Of a DNA stretch of 64,000 bases, positions 27,501-34,920 are shown piece by piece. How positions within the stretch are numbered: position 1 is the first letter of the stretch; each line of letters opens with the position of its first letter. The notes below the pieces were generated by a model that had not been told where the DNA came from, searched no databases, and worked only from the letters and a program-made list of their open reading frames with translations. The translations under genes and the position numbers were made by a program. Source of the stretch: Fenollaria sporofastidiosus (GTDB taxonomy: Bacteria > Bacillota > Clostridia > Tissierellales > Peptoniphilaceae); contig NZ_OW968186.1 of NCBI RefSeq assembly GCF_943169635.2, positions 1,426,001 through 1,490,000 of the forward strand, written 5' to 3'.

Positions 27501-28522
27501 ATGGTTGATAATTTATTATCGGCACAGGCTATTTCTTCTAGAGCAGAAGCGCCTGTTACATTAAGATTTGTTAAGTTATTTCTCCTACAACCTAATTTTT
27601 TTAAGTTTGTTTTATTGCTTACATCTAATGATCTTAGTTGGTTATCACTGCACTCGAGATTTGTAAGGGCAGTGTTTTGGCTTACATCTAATGATGTTAG
27701 TTGGTTACCCCTGCAATCGAGATTTGTAAGGGCGCTGTTATTGCTTACGCCTAATGATGTTAGTCGGTTATTATAGCAGCTAAGTGTCGTAAGCGCTTTG
27801 TTTTGGCTTACATCTAATGTTCCTAGTGGGTTACTTCCGCAAGAGAGATTTGTAAGAGCATAGTTTTGGCTTACATCTAATGAACTTAGTTGGTTATCAT
27901 AGCAGGTAAGTTTCGCAAGGACTTTGTTTTGGCTTACATCTAATGATGTTAGTTGGTTACCCCTGCAATCGAGATCTGTAAGGGCGCTGTTATTGCTTAC
28001 GCCTAATGATGTTAGTCGGTTATTATAGCAGCTAAGTGTCGTAAGCGCTTTGTTTTGGCTTACATCTAATGAACTTAGTTGGTTTCTTGAACATTTAAGA
28101 CTTGTAAGGGCCATATTTTTACTTACCTTTAATGAGCTTAGTTCGTTCAGTTCGCAAATAAGTGTCTTAAGATAGATGTTTTGGCTTAAATCTAATGATG
28201 TTATTTGATTGTTTGAGCAATCAAGTATTTCAAGGTCTTTAAAACATGCAATCCCTTCAAGGCTTGTAATTTTTCCTTTACTACTTGTAGACTTTAGATA
28301 AATATTTGTTACACCACTTGTTTCCCATTTCTCTAAAATGCCATTGTTATTCTTATCATATTGTTTTACAAATCCCTTAAATATTTTATCAGGAAAGTTT
28401 GTACCATTAATTTTAACATCCCCCGCCCCAGCATGTACTATGCCGCTTCCAAATGGAAGGTTGGTGAAAAAGATGATAAAGGCTAGAATTAAGCCTAAAA
28501 TCCTCGTTTTTTTGATTTTCAT
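21542..28522 (-). CDS. Giant secreted leucine-rich-repeat protein with twelve identical 103-residue repeats and stalk domain
   Basis: About 2,326 residues. A signal peptide is followed by an EF-hand-like FVKQYDKNNNGILEKWE segment typical of bacterial LRR surface proteins. About a dozen leucine-rich repeats follow (LTSLDVSQNKALTTLSCYNN type, residues about 75-360), then several 70-80-residue modules (FDAGEGNTVDGTHRYKVIDV). Next come twelve identical 103-residue units plus one diverged unit (FESENENKGT), an Arg/Asp-rich linker (YERRRPRRKYNERDDRYDRD) and a copper amine oxidase N-terminal-type stalk domain. No sortase motif is present; surface retention may use the stalk domain. I choose ATG 28522, 10 nt after AGGA; the upstream ATG 28531 is only 2 nt from that site. 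An adhesin role is inferred from architecture. Confidence 0.85.
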   Translation of the reverse strand: MKIKKTRILGLILAFIIFFTNLPFGSGIVHAGAGDVKINGTNFPDKIFKGFVKQYDKNNNGILEKWETSGVTNIYLKSTSSKGKITSLEGIACFKDLEILDCSNNQITSLDLSQNIYLKTLICELNELSSLKVSKNMALTSLKCSRNQLSSLDVSQNKALTTLSCYNNRLTSLGVSNNSALTDLDCRGNQLTSLDVSQNKVLAKLTCYDNQLSSLDVSQNYALTNLSCGSNPLGTLDVSQNKALTTLSCYNNRLTSLGVSNNSALTNLDCRGNQLTSLDVSQNTALTNLECSDNQLRSLDVSNKTNLKKLGCRRNNLTNLNVTGASALEEIACADNKLSTIDLDTNTNLKNVIVKGNNMTTLNSPNETAVPFIGGIQFSEVNPYYIAVDKKTKKFKYSVLPGKFDVGRAKDLNGLKIEYDYFNITEEYEDEGYYKCSYKYSFNKRWTIPVKLYVKFVDEKVTIGNDPEIPALGNIERVIFDAGEGNTVDGTHRYKVIDVLAETAWDNKAVKDEIPEKAINQDTKQEFDKWSETVPTAGTVEAKTFTATYKAKELVKAGTDPNAAVPNGYTRVKFDAGEGNTVDGTHRYKVIDVLTGTAWDNKAVKDEIPEKAINQDTKQEFDKWSETVPTSGNVTTKTFTAVYKINLTFDAGEGTINGEQKVVLNVPSTADFGSPALRMRILAIKPIANDPTKAFLSWLPEVPQSGKVTTQTFTATYKRKPKFSEVTDPDSQVPAGYVRLKFDATSAGKIGKVQVKAIDVLDGTTYKDAELKEKIAAIVAVPTDTTQEFNKWNPEVPATGNVATETFIAIYKDVAPVVGPVDPTQPGGGKPADPSKYYVVTFESADTTKGTVDAKNTVYVLKTETKTLADVTAPKTTAVQGYEFEKWEPALDANTTIARDMTVKAYFKQAGAPTPQNPPVVGPVDPTQPGGGKPADPSKYYVVTFESADTTKGTVDAKNTVYVLKTETKTLADVTAPKTTAVQGYEFEKWEPALDANTTIARDMTVKAYFKQAGAPTPQNPPVVGPVDPTQPGGGKPADPSKYYVVTFESADTTKGTVDAKNTVYVLKTETKTLADVTAPKTTAVQGYEFEKWEPALDANTTIARDMTVKAYFKQAGAPTPQNPPVVGPVDPTQPGGGKPADPSKYYVVTFESADTTKGTVDAKNTVYVLKTETKTLADVTAPKTTAVQGYEFEKWEPALDANTTIARDMTVKAYFKQAGAPTPQNPPVVGPVDPTQPGGGKPADPSKYYVVTFESADTTKGTVDAKNTVYVLKTETKTLADVTAPKTTAVQGYEFEKWEPALDANTTIARDMTVKAYFKQAGAPTPQNPPVVGPVDPTQPGGGKPADPSKYYVVTFESADTTKGTVDAKNTVYVLKTETKTLADVTAPKTTAVQGYEFEKWEPALDANTTIARDMTVKAYFKQAGAPTPQNPPVVGPVDPTQPGGGKPADPSKYYVVTFESADTTKGTVDAKNTVYVLKTETKTLADVTAPKTTAVQGYEFEKWEPALDANTTIARDMTVKAYFKQAGAPTPQNPPVVGPVDPTQPGGGKPADPSKYYVVTFESADTTKGTVDAKNTVYVLKTETKTLADVTAPKTTAVQGYEFEKWEPALDANTTIARDMTVKAYFKQAGAPTPQNPPVVGPVDPTQPGGGKPADPSKYYVVTFESADTTKGTVDAKNTVYVLKTETKTLADVTAPKTTAVQGYEFEKWEPALDANTTIARDMTVKAYFKQAGAPTPQNPPVVGPVDPTQPGGGKPADPSKYYVVTFESADTTKGTVDAKNTVYVLKTETKTLADVTAPKTTAVQGYEFEKWEPALDANTTIARDMTVKAYFKQAGAPTPQNPPVVGPVDPTQPGGGKPADPSKYYVVTFESADTTKGTVDAKNTVYVLKTETKTLADVTAPKTTAVQGYEFEKWEPALDANTTIARDMTVKAYFKQAGAPTPQNPPVVGPVDPTQPGGGKPADPSKYYVVTFESADTTKGTVDAKNTVYVLKTETKTLADVTAPKTTAVQGYEFEKWEPALDANTTIARDMTVKAYFKQAGAPTPQNPPVVGPVDPTQPGGGKPADPSKYYVVTFESENENKGTVAKANTVYVPMGAGKTFADLASFAPAAIPYYGYEFAGWSPYLYGNPTIIERDMVIYARFEEIYTPSYPYPYERRRPRRKYNERDDRYDRDDNEEEKIEEAKVYDKLEAILFINNNLMQKSVNGVVSQVRMDIAPFIYQSRTMLPIRFVAESLGFMVTWDANTRTVYLVDKKNIVQIPVDTNNIIVNGNTFVSDVKPIIKNNRTMLPIANVARALGLVDGKDILWDAATKQVTIIRMIEK
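21584..21983 (-). repeat. 400-bp block shared with 15901-16300 (copy 2)
   Basis: Encodes the stalk domain of the LRR protein. It is gap-free against copy 1, with six mismatches by eye. Confidence 0.9.
22367..26074 (-). repeat. Twelve tandem 309-bp repeats
   Basis: The landmark TTGGATCTGC recurs every 309 bp from 22621 to 26020 (twelve times), plus once at 22312 in a diverged thirteenth unit (22058-22366). The twelve units read as identical at the DNA level. Each encodes 103 residues starting VVGPVDPTQPGGGKP and ending QAGAPTPQNPP. The core of each unit, YEFEKWEP...TVKAYFKQ, has the beta-grasp look of InlB/Flg_new-type repeats. Confidence 0.97.
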
Positions 28523-28719
28523 TAATTTCATATCCTTTCTATATATATTTTTTACTATCCTTATATATATTTATAAAGTATCGCTATGTGCGTCTTGATA
28601 AACAATCCTCCTTCGTGACAAAATTCACATACGACTAAGCTTTTTTAAAATATATACTTAAACATTATAATTAAAGTCTAATAATATACTCTAATAAAAT
28701 GATATATTGCTTCTATTAA

Positions 28720-28748
28720 ATTATAGAATACTTTTGTCTAATTGTCAA
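28720..28748 (-). promoter_or_regulatory. Consensus sigma-A promoter of the LRR surface-protein gene
   Basis: Perfect TTGACA (28743-28748) and TATAAT (28720-28725) on the minus strand with a 17-bp spacer. The transcript would start near 28713, giving a leader of about 190 nt. Confidence 0.85.
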
Positions 28749-29024
28749 GGATTTTTATTTAAAAAATTTCTCTTCTAATGCAGTTATATGCTCATTTATA
28801 ACAATACATATCAAAAAAAAAAAAAAGACACCTAGTGTCTCTTTCTGCTAATATTATTTTTATTAAATTAAACACGTATATAGATTCGTGGCAAATTAAT
28901 CTTCGTGTGAAACGTTTTTTGTATTTAATCGTTTAAGGCGAAGCGATATGCAATCGAAATGATTTTGATCTAGATGCTTCATCAGAAATCGTTATGCTTT
29001 TAATATGATTTAGGCATAAAAAAA
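28749..29024 (-). other. Gene-free stretch between surface-protein promoter and tRNA terminator
   Basis: The full gene-free gap runs 28532-29054. Its left part is the long leader and promoter of the LRR gene. This part holds a T14-tailed hairpin (28826-28840) and, on the minus strand, a 28-codon open frame (28982-28896; MKHLDQNHFDCISLRLKRLN) without a ribosome-binding site. I recognise no gene or RNA family here; it may be a remnant. Confidence 0.3.
28812..28840 (-). terminator. Hairpin with a 14-T tail
   Basis: AGACAC/GTGTCT stem (28826-28831, 28835-28840) with a 3-nt loop. On the minus strand it is followed by about 14 T. The upstream transcript is not identified; it may back up the tRNA-cluster terminator. 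Confidence 0.6.
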
Positions 29025-29047
29025 GAAGCGTGCTTTAAACACGCTTC
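29025..29047 (-). terminator. Terminator of the tRNA Phe-Gly-Cys cluster
   Basis: Perfect 8-bp stem GAAGCGTG/CACGCTTC with a 7-nt loop, then T7 on the minus strand, 7 bp after tRNA-Cys. Confidence 0.9.
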
Positions 29048-29054
29048 AAGTTTG

Positions 29055-29128
29055 TGGAGGCGGCAACCAGATTTGAACTGGTGGTCAAGGTTTTGCAGAC
29101 CTGTGCCTTACCACTTGGCTATGCCGCC
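29055..29128 (-). tRNA. tRNA-Cys(GCA)
   Basis: 74 nt with encoded CCA. Acceptor GGCGGCA/TGCCGCC, anticodon loop TCTGCAA with anticodon GCA, and T-arm CAGTTCAAATCTG. It is the last gene of a three-tRNA transcript. Confidence 0.97.
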
Positions 29129-29131
29129 ATA

Positions 29132-29206
29132 TGGAGCGGAAAACGAGATTCGAACTCGCGACCCTCGCCTTGGCAAGGCGATGCTCTACCACTGAGCCAT
29201 TTCCGC
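29132..29206 (-). tRNA. tRNA-Gly(GCC)
   Basis: 75 nt with encoded CCA. Acceptor GCGGAAA/TTTCCGC, anticodon stem CGCCT/AGGCG with loop TGCCA and anticodon GCC. It is spaced 3 bp from each neighbouring tRNA. Confidence 0.97.
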
Positions 29207-29209
29207 ACA

Positions 29210-29285
29210 TGGTGCCCAGAGCCGGGATCGAACCAGCCACACGTAGATTTTCAGTCTACTGCTCTACCGACTGAGCTATCTGGGC
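29210..29285 (-). tRNA. tRNA-Phe(GAA)
   Basis: 76 nt with encoded CCA. Acceptor GCCCAGA/TCTGGGC, anticodon stem TAGA/TCTA with loop CTGAAAA and anticodon GAA. First in the cluster. Confidence 0.97.
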
Positions 29286-29374
29286 ACACTAGTCATATTA
29301 CTGACTAGTCTATGATACTATAAATTGATTTAATTGTCAAGGCTTTTTTATATATATTTAATATTTTAAAAATA

Positions 29375-30346
29375 TTATACTGCTAAATTTTTTATCATGC
29401 CTAGTGACATAAGTAGAGGCAATCCTGCCATGATGATCCATACTACTATGTTAAAGGCTAGTGGCAGGTATGAGAACTTTGCTGGCGCTTCTACGTCCAA
29501 AGTGCAGTCTACATCTTCTGTTACTTCTTTTGTCTTCATTTTTGAAAGTACTCTATATAGGACGAAAATTATCACTATGGCTATGAGTACCATGAAAACT
29601 CCTTGTAATAAGCCTATATTTAAGTCTGCTTCACCTAGCGTAATCATCTTCATATCGTTTACTGCGCCCTCGGCAATATCCTTTTGGAATATGCTAAGTA
29701 TGACTGAGCAAGTATTGAATGTGAAGTGGCCAAGCATTGACGAGTAAAGTGAATTTGTTTTTTCGTTTAAAACTGAAAATACATAGCCTAATATGAATGG
29801 TGCAACTATGTTGAATGGATTAACATGCATTAGCATAAATAGTAGTGCTGTGTAAAAGTATGTGAATTTCCTTCCCTTTGCTCTCTTGGCTGGTGCGCTT
29901 AGTAGGCCTCTTACGAAGAACTCTTCACAGATGGCTGGAAGCACACCTATAATCAAAATGCTGTATATACTTGATAGTCCGCCTGATTTGACATTGATTT
30001 GAGGCACTCTTACCTCGCCAAATAGGCTATAGAACTTGATTAAAAGTGTCGAGCTTATACCAACTAGTGGATAAACTAAAAGTGTTAGAAGAACTGATAC
30101 AAGCGCTTCTTTTCCAGTGATTTTATTTAGTCTAAAGTATCTTTTGAAATTAACTTTCTTTTGCTTTACATAAACAAGAACTGGTACTAACAGTATCAAT
30201 ACCTCTCCAGCGAATAGTCCTAGGTAAAGGTCTAGCTGCTGAAGCATTGAGCCTATGAAGATATATGCAAGAAAAAGTATTGTATATAGCCATGAGGCTT
30301 TGTTGATATCTATCCCTGTCCTGTTTACTTTGTTCTCTCTATACAT
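29375..30346 (-). CDS. CPBP-family intramembrane metalloprotease (Abi/CAAX-like)
   Basis: Multi-pass membrane protein of 323 residues, about eight hydrophobic segments. The CPBP signature is present: the EEFFVRGLL motif near residue 140 (paired glutamates) and a second motif FMLMHVNPFN with the metal-binding His. In Gram-positives such proteins process prenylated or membrane substrates, or give immunity to bacteriocins; the target here is unknown. The gene starts 7 bp after the valS stop, so it is probably cotranscribed with rnj-valS. Confidence 0.88.
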   Translation of the reverse strand: MYRENKVNRTGIDINKASWLYTILFLAYIFIGSMLQQLDLYLGLFAGEVLILLVPVLVYVKQKKVNFKRYFRLNKITGKEALVSVLLTLLVYPLVGISSTLLIKFYSLFGEVRVPQINVKSGGLSSIYSILIIGVLPAICEEFFVRGLLSAPAKRAKGRKFTYFYTALLFMLMHVNPFNIVAPFILGYVFSVLNEKTNSLYSSMLGHFTFNTCSVILSIFQKDIAEGAVNDMKMITLGEADLNIGLLQGVFMVLIAIVIIFVLYRVLSKMKTKEVTEDVDCTLDVEAPAKFSYLPLAFNIVVWIIMAGLPLLMSLGMIKNLAV

Positions 30347-30353
30347 TATGCAC

Positions 30354-32978
30354 CTACTTTAACTCTTCTAATCTCTTTAATGTCTTATCTAATAGCTCCT
30401 TGTAGTTCTCAAGCTTTTCTTTCTCTTTATCAACAACATCCTTTGGTGCCTTGCTAACGAATTTTTCATTTGAAAGTTTTTTCTCAAGTCTTTCAACTTC
30501 AAAATCTAGCTTTTCTTTTTCTTCCATAAGTCTTTGTTTTTCTTTTTCAAAATCTATAAGCTCGTTTAATGGGAAGAATAGTTCTGCGTTTGTCATCATT
30601 ATCGATGTGAAATCTTTGTTTATGGCATCCTTATTGTCAAGTATAGTTATCTTATCTATATGTTCAAGATCTTTAAAGTAATTAGCACTGTCACTATATA
30701 GTCTTCCTGCTTCTTCATCGTTTGGATATACAAGCATAGAGAAATGTTTTGATGGCTCGATATTCATATCTGTCTTCATCTTTCTAATTGCTTTGATAGC
30801 ATTTTTGATTAGTTCTAAATCATTAAGCTCTGCATCGTAGTACTTAATATCCTTTGGCCAATTGCTGATGATTAATGGAGTCTTTCTATTTGGTAGGTAG
30901 CTCCAGATCTCTTCAGTGATAAATGGCATGAATGGATGAAGTATCTTTAAAATATTTTCTAAGATGTATAAAATAACATTTTGCGCATTTATATTGTCTC
31001 TATCGTATAATCTTGTCTTAACAAGTTCTATATACCAGTCGCAGAAGTCCTCCCATATAAAGTCTTGTACCTTAGCAGCTGCTATACCTATCTCGTACTT
31101 GTCAAGGTTATTGTTGATCTCATCTACAACAGTTTTTAGTCTTGAGATAATCCATTTGTCTTCTCTTTCTAATTTATCGTAGTCAAGGCTATAGTCATCT
31201 CTATCATCAAGGTTCATAAGAACAAATCTTGATGCGTTCCATAATTTATTAGCAAAATTTCTTTGTGGTTCAACTTTTTTAACGCTATATTTAATGTCAT
31301 TACCAGGAGCGTTATTAGTAATTAATGAGTATCTTAACGCATCTGCGCCATATTCACTGATAACTTGTAGTGGATCAATACCATTGCCAAGTGACTTACT
31401 CATCTTTCTACCTTGTACGTCTCTGATAAGTCCAGTCAATAAGACGTCTTTAAATGGTACCTCACCAGTTTGTTCTAATGATGAGAATATCATTCTACTA
31501 ACCCAGAAGAATATTATGTCGTAGCCTGTTACTAGTAAATCTGTCGGGAAGAATCTCTTGTAATCTTCTGAATCTACATCCGGCCAACCAAGTGTTGAGA
31601 ATGGCCATAAAGCTGATGAGAACCATGTGTCAAGTGTATCTTCATCTTGTCTTAAATGTTCTGAACCGCACTTGTCGCACTTTTCTGGTTTTTCCTTGCT
31701 AACAATGTATTCGCCACAATCATCACAATAGTAAACAGGGATTCTGTGTCCCCACCATAGTTGACGGGAAATACACCAGTCTCTGATATTTTCTAGCCAG
31801 TTTTCATATATCTTGCCGAACCTTTCAGGGATGATGTTTACTTTATTTTCTCTATAAGCTTCAAGAGCTCTCTTAGCCATCTCTTCCATCTTAACAAACC
31901 ATTGAAGTGAAGCTAGTGGCTCGATGATAGTATTACATCTTTCGCAGTGACCAACAGAGTTTTCATGTTTTTCTACCTTTACTAATAGGCCTTGTTCATC
32001 AAGGTCTTTAATGATTCTCTCTCTTGCTTCGTATCTATCTAGTCCCTTGTAAGCGTAAGCATTTTCATTCATCTTAGCATCTTCATCTATAACGATTAGT
32101 TGACCAAGATTGTGTCTAGCACCTACTTCGAAGTCGTTAGGGTCATGTGATGGTGTAATCTTAACACAGCCAGTACCAAATGATGAGTCAACATACTCAT
32201 CAGCAATAACAGGTATTTGTCTATCTGTTAATGGTAGGTCAAGCGTTTTGCCAACTATCTCAGTGTATCTTTCATCTTCTGGATTAACAGCAACAGCTAA
32301 GTCACCAAGAAGTGTCTCAGGCCTAGTTGTTGCTATAGTTACATAGCCAGTCTTATCTGAGTATGGATACTTAATGTACCACATCTTACCCTCTTGTGGC
32401 TCATGAACAACTTCTGTATCGGATATAGCTGTGTGACAGTGTGGACACCAGTTAACTATCCTCATGCCTCTATAAATATAGTCTTTTTTGTATAATCTTT
32501 CAAAAACTTCATAAACAGCCTTTGTTAAGTGCTCATCAAGTGTAAAGCTATCGCGTGACCAATCACATGACGAGCCTAATTTTTTAAGCTGCTCTTTGAT
32601 GTTGCCGCCGTACTTGTGAGTCCAGTCCCAAGCTTCCTCCAAAAACTCTTCTCTTGTAAGGTCGCTCTTCTTAATGCCTTCTTTTTTAAGTTTTTCTACA
32701 ACCTTTGCTTCTGTAGAAATTGACGCATGGTCAGTTCCAGGTAGCCAAAGTGCGTTGTAACCTTGCATTCTCTTGTATCTTATTACAATATCTTGTAAAG
32801 TTCCGTTAAGTGCGTGGCCAAGGTGAAGCTTACCTGTTACGTTTGGTGGCGGCATAACGATGGTAAAGGACTCTTTACTATCATCAGTACTTGGCTTGAA
32901 GTACTCATTGTCCATCCAAAATTTATAAATATTGTCTTCAAATTCTGCTGGATTATATGATTTTTCTAAATTTTTCAT
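30354..32978 (-). CDS. valS: Valyl-tRNA synthetase
   Basis: Class I synthetase of 874 residues, normal length. HIGH-type motif PNVTGKLHLGHALN near residue 45, an editing-domain TTRPETLLGD segment, a Cys4 zinc-like CDDCGEYI...CDKCGSEH, and the KMSKS loop GRKMSKSLGNG. A C-terminal coiled coil (LIDFEKEKQRLMEEKEKLDF) matches the ValRS arm that contacts tRNA. AGGAGG precedes the ATG. It sits 25 bp after rnj, with no T-box leader between them. Confidence 0.97.
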   Translation of the reverse strand: MKNLEKSYNPAEFEDNIYKFWMDNEYFKPSTDDSKESFTIVMPPPNVTGKLHLGHALNGTLQDIVIRYKRMQGYNALWLPGTDHASISTEAKVVEKLKKEGIKKSDLTREEFLEEAWDWTHKYGGNIKEQLKKLGSSCDWSRDSFTLDEHLTKAVYEVFERLYKKDYIYRGMRIVNWCPHCHTAISDTEVVHEPQEGKMWYIKYPYSDKTGYVTIATTRPETLLGDLAVAVNPEDERYTEIVGKTLDLPLTDRQIPVIADEYVDSSFGTGCVKITPSHDPNDFEVGARHNLGQLIVIDEDAKMNENAYAYKGLDRYEARERIIKDLDEQGLLVKVEKHENSVGHCERCNTIIEPLASLQWFVKMEEMAKRALEAYRENKVNIIPERFGKIYENWLENIRDWCISRQLWWGHRIPVYYCDDCGEYIVSKEKPEKCDKCGSEHLRQDEDTLDTWFSSALWPFSTLGWPDVDSEDYKRFFPTDLLVTGYDIIFFWVSRMIFSSLEQTGEVPFKDVLLTGLIRDVQGRKMSKSLGNGIDPLQVISEYGADALRYSLITNNAPGNDIKYSVKKVEPQRNFANKLWNASRFVLMNLDDRDDYSLDYDKLEREDKWIISRLKTVVDEINNNLDKYEIGIAAAKVQDFIWEDFCDWYIELVKTRLYDRDNINAQNVILYILENILKILHPFMPFITEEIWSYLPNRKTPLIISNWPKDIKYYDAELNDLELIKNAIKAIRKMKTDMNIEPSKHFSMLVYPNDEEAGRLYSDSANYFKDLEHIDKITILDNKDAINKDFTSIMMTNAELFFPLNELIDFEKEKQRLMEEKEKLDFEVERLEKKLSNEKFVSKAPKDVVDKEKEKLENYKELLDKTLKRLEELK

Positions 32979-33003
32979 AGTTCCTCCTAGTATAAAGTTT
33001 ATA

Positions 33004-34665
33004 TTATACCTCCATAATTACAGGAAGTATCATAGGATTTCTCTTCATAGTTTGATATATATACTTCTTCAAACTGTCTCTAATTGCATTTTTGATGCTT
33101 GACCAGTCTGATATACGTCTTTTTTGACAATCTTCTATAGCAAGAACGACCTTGTTCTTTGCTTCCTCCATCAGATCGTCTGCTTCTCTAACATAGACAA
33201 AGCCTCTTGATATGATGTCTGGTCCAGCTATAGTTGAGCCGTCTTCCTTACTTAGTGTTAACACAACTATAATTAAACCGTCTTCAGATAAGTGTTTTCT
33301 ATCTCTTAAGACGATGTTACCAACATCACCAACACCAAGGCCATCAACTAAGACATTGCCTGAAGTAACTTCATCGACTATCTCAGCCTTTCTCTTGTCA
33401 AGTTCAAGCACCTCTCCATTCTTCATTATAAAGATGTTCTTAGGGTTCATGCCCATGCTCTCTGCAAGTGAAGCATGTATCTTAAGATGTCTTTGTTCGC
33501 CATGAACTGGAATAAAATATCTTGGCTTAATAAGTGAATGTATTAGCTTAAGCTCTTCTTGACAAGCGTGTCCTGAAACATGTATCTCACCAAGTGATTC
33601 GTATATAACTTTTGCATCAAGCTCTATAAGCTTGTTAATTACCTTTGATATTGCGTTTTCATTTCCTGGTATAGGATGCGCTGAAAGTATAATTAAGTCA
33701 TTTGGTGTGAGCTGAATTTTTCTATGCTCATTATAAGCAATCCTTGTAAGTGCACTCATAGGCTCACCTTGAGAACCTGTTGTTATAATACAAAGTTCTC
33801 TGTCGTCATACTTATTCATCTTATTTATGTCAATAATACTTGATTCTTTAACTCTTAAGTAGCCTAAATCCTTAGCAACATTGACGTTATTTATCATGGA
33901 CCTGCCTGATAAAACAATCTTCCTTCCGTGCTTTTCAGCCGCTTCTATAATCTGTTGAATTCTTTGTATATTTGATGCAAATGTTGCAACTATAATTCTA
34001 TTCTCAGTATATTCGTGGAAGATAGTTCTAAATGTCTCACCAACTACTCTTTCACTAAGAGTGTAGCCCTTTCTTTCAACGTTAGTACTTTCTGCTAATA
34101 AGCAAAGTACTCCTTTGTCGCCAAGCTCAGCAAATCTGTTTAAGTCATTAACTCCACCCATGATTGGTGTGAAGTCAATCTTAAAGTCTCCTGTATGAAC
34201 TATGACTCCTGCAGGCGTATGGAAGGCTAAAGCTGCTGAATCAGGTATACTGTGACATTGTCTAATGAATTCAACAACAATTTTACCTAATCTTACCTTA
34301 TCGTTAAAGTTCACAACGTGCATCTTTGGCTTTAGGTTGTGCTCCTTTAATTTATTCTCCAATAGTCCCAAAGTAAGTCTTGTACCATAAATAGGCACAT
34401 TAATCTTCTTTAAAACATATGGTATAGCTCCTATATGGTCCTCATGACCGTGTGTTAAAACTATACCTTTTATTCTCTCTTTATTTTTTTCTAAGTATGT
34501 GATATCAGGAATTACGATATCCACACCCAGCATCTCGTCCTCTGGAAATGTCATACCGCAATCACATATAACTATATCTTCATCACATTCAATAAGAGTA
34601 ATATTCTTTCCGATCTCATTAAGACCACCCAGCGGGATGATTCTTAGTTTGTTACTCTTTAACAT
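33004..34665 (-). CDS. rnj: Ribonuclease J
   Basis: Metallo-beta-lactamase/beta-CASP RNase with 5'-to-3' exo- and endonuclease activity in mRNA decay and rRNA maturation. The 553-residue chain begins KLRIIPLGGLNEIGKN. It has the HGHEDHIGAI zinc motif, GDFKIDFTP, and the late IPVHGEQRHLKIHA motif typical of RNase J. Only one RNase J gene is seen here. AGGAGG lies upstream of the ATG. DUF1292 lies 15 bp upstream. Confidence 0.95.
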   Translation of the reverse strand: MLKSNKLRIIPLGGLNEIGKNITLIECDEDIVICDCGMTFPEDEMLGVDIVIPDITYLEKNKERIKGIVLTHGHEDHIGAIPYVLKKINVPIYGTRLTLGLLENKLKEHNLKPKMHVVNFNDKVRLGKIVVEFIRQCHSIPDSAALAFHTPAGVIVHTGDFKIDFTPIMGGVNDLNRFAELGDKGVLCLLAESTNVERKGYTLSERVVGETFRTIFHEYTENRIIVATFASNIQRIQQIIEAAEKHGRKIVLSGRSMINNVNVAKDLGYLRVKESSIIDINKMNKYDDRELCIITTGSQGEPMSALTRIAYNEHRKIQLTPNDLIILSAHPIPGNENAISKVINKLIELDAKVIYESLGEIHVSGHACQEELKLIHSLIKPRYFIPVHGEQRHLKIHASLAESMGMNPKNIFIMKNGEVLELDKRKAEIVDEVTSGNVLVDGLGVGDVGNIVLRDRKHLSEDGLIIVVLTLSKEDGSTIAGPDIISRGFVYVREADDLMEEAKNKVVLAIEDCQKRRISDWSSIKNAIRDSLKKYIYQTMKRNPMILPVIMEV

Positions 34666-34680
34666 CTTCTCCTCCTTTTA

Positions 34681-34920
34681 TTAATTTGTCTTATCTAATT
34701 CTTCATAGGCTTCTTGAGCTTCCTTAAGCTCCTCATCGTCCAAGCCAATGAATACTAAATTACCTTCTTTATCTTCTTGATACTTCATAATATAGTAGTC
34801 ATCATCCGCTTCATCTTCATACATGACTATATACTTATCTGTATCAATCTCAAATGTTGCTTCCACGATAAATTCTACTTCTTTGCCATTATCATCAAGA
34901 AGCTTAATTTTATTGTCCAT
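34681..34920 (-). CDS. DUF1292 family protein (YrzB-like)
   Basis: Acidic 79-residue protein that fits DUF1292: IKLLDDNGKEVEFIVEATFE, then YIVMYEDEADDDYYIMKYQE. Function is unknown. The order alaS-ireB-ruvX-DUF1292 matches alaS-yrzL-yrrK-yrzB of Bacillus subtilis. It overlaps the ruvX stop by 11 bp. Confidence 0.88.
   Translation of the reverse strand: MDNKIKLLDDNGKEVEFIVEATFEIDTDKYIVMYEDEADDDYYIMKYQEDKEGNLVFIGLDDEELKEAQEAYEELDKTN

Noticed and set aside
21542..28531. Possible CRISPR array, because of the regular perfect repeats
   Set aside because: The 309-bp units abut directly with no unique spacers and are fully in frame within one protein gene.
16164..28531. Open frames on the plus strand opposite the surface-protein genes (Leu- and Val-rich)
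   Set aside because: They arise from the repeated antisense composition, lack ribosome sites and repeat with the array period.
28896..28982. 28-codon open frame (MKHLDQNHFDCISLRLKRLN...) as a gene
   Set aside because: It has no ribosome-binding site, no recognisable family and a very short length; it is kept only as a note on the gene-free stretch.
29055..29285. tRNA cluster as an integration site for a mobile element
   Set aside because: No integrase, no direct repeat of a tRNA 3' end and no foreign-looking genes were found next to it.
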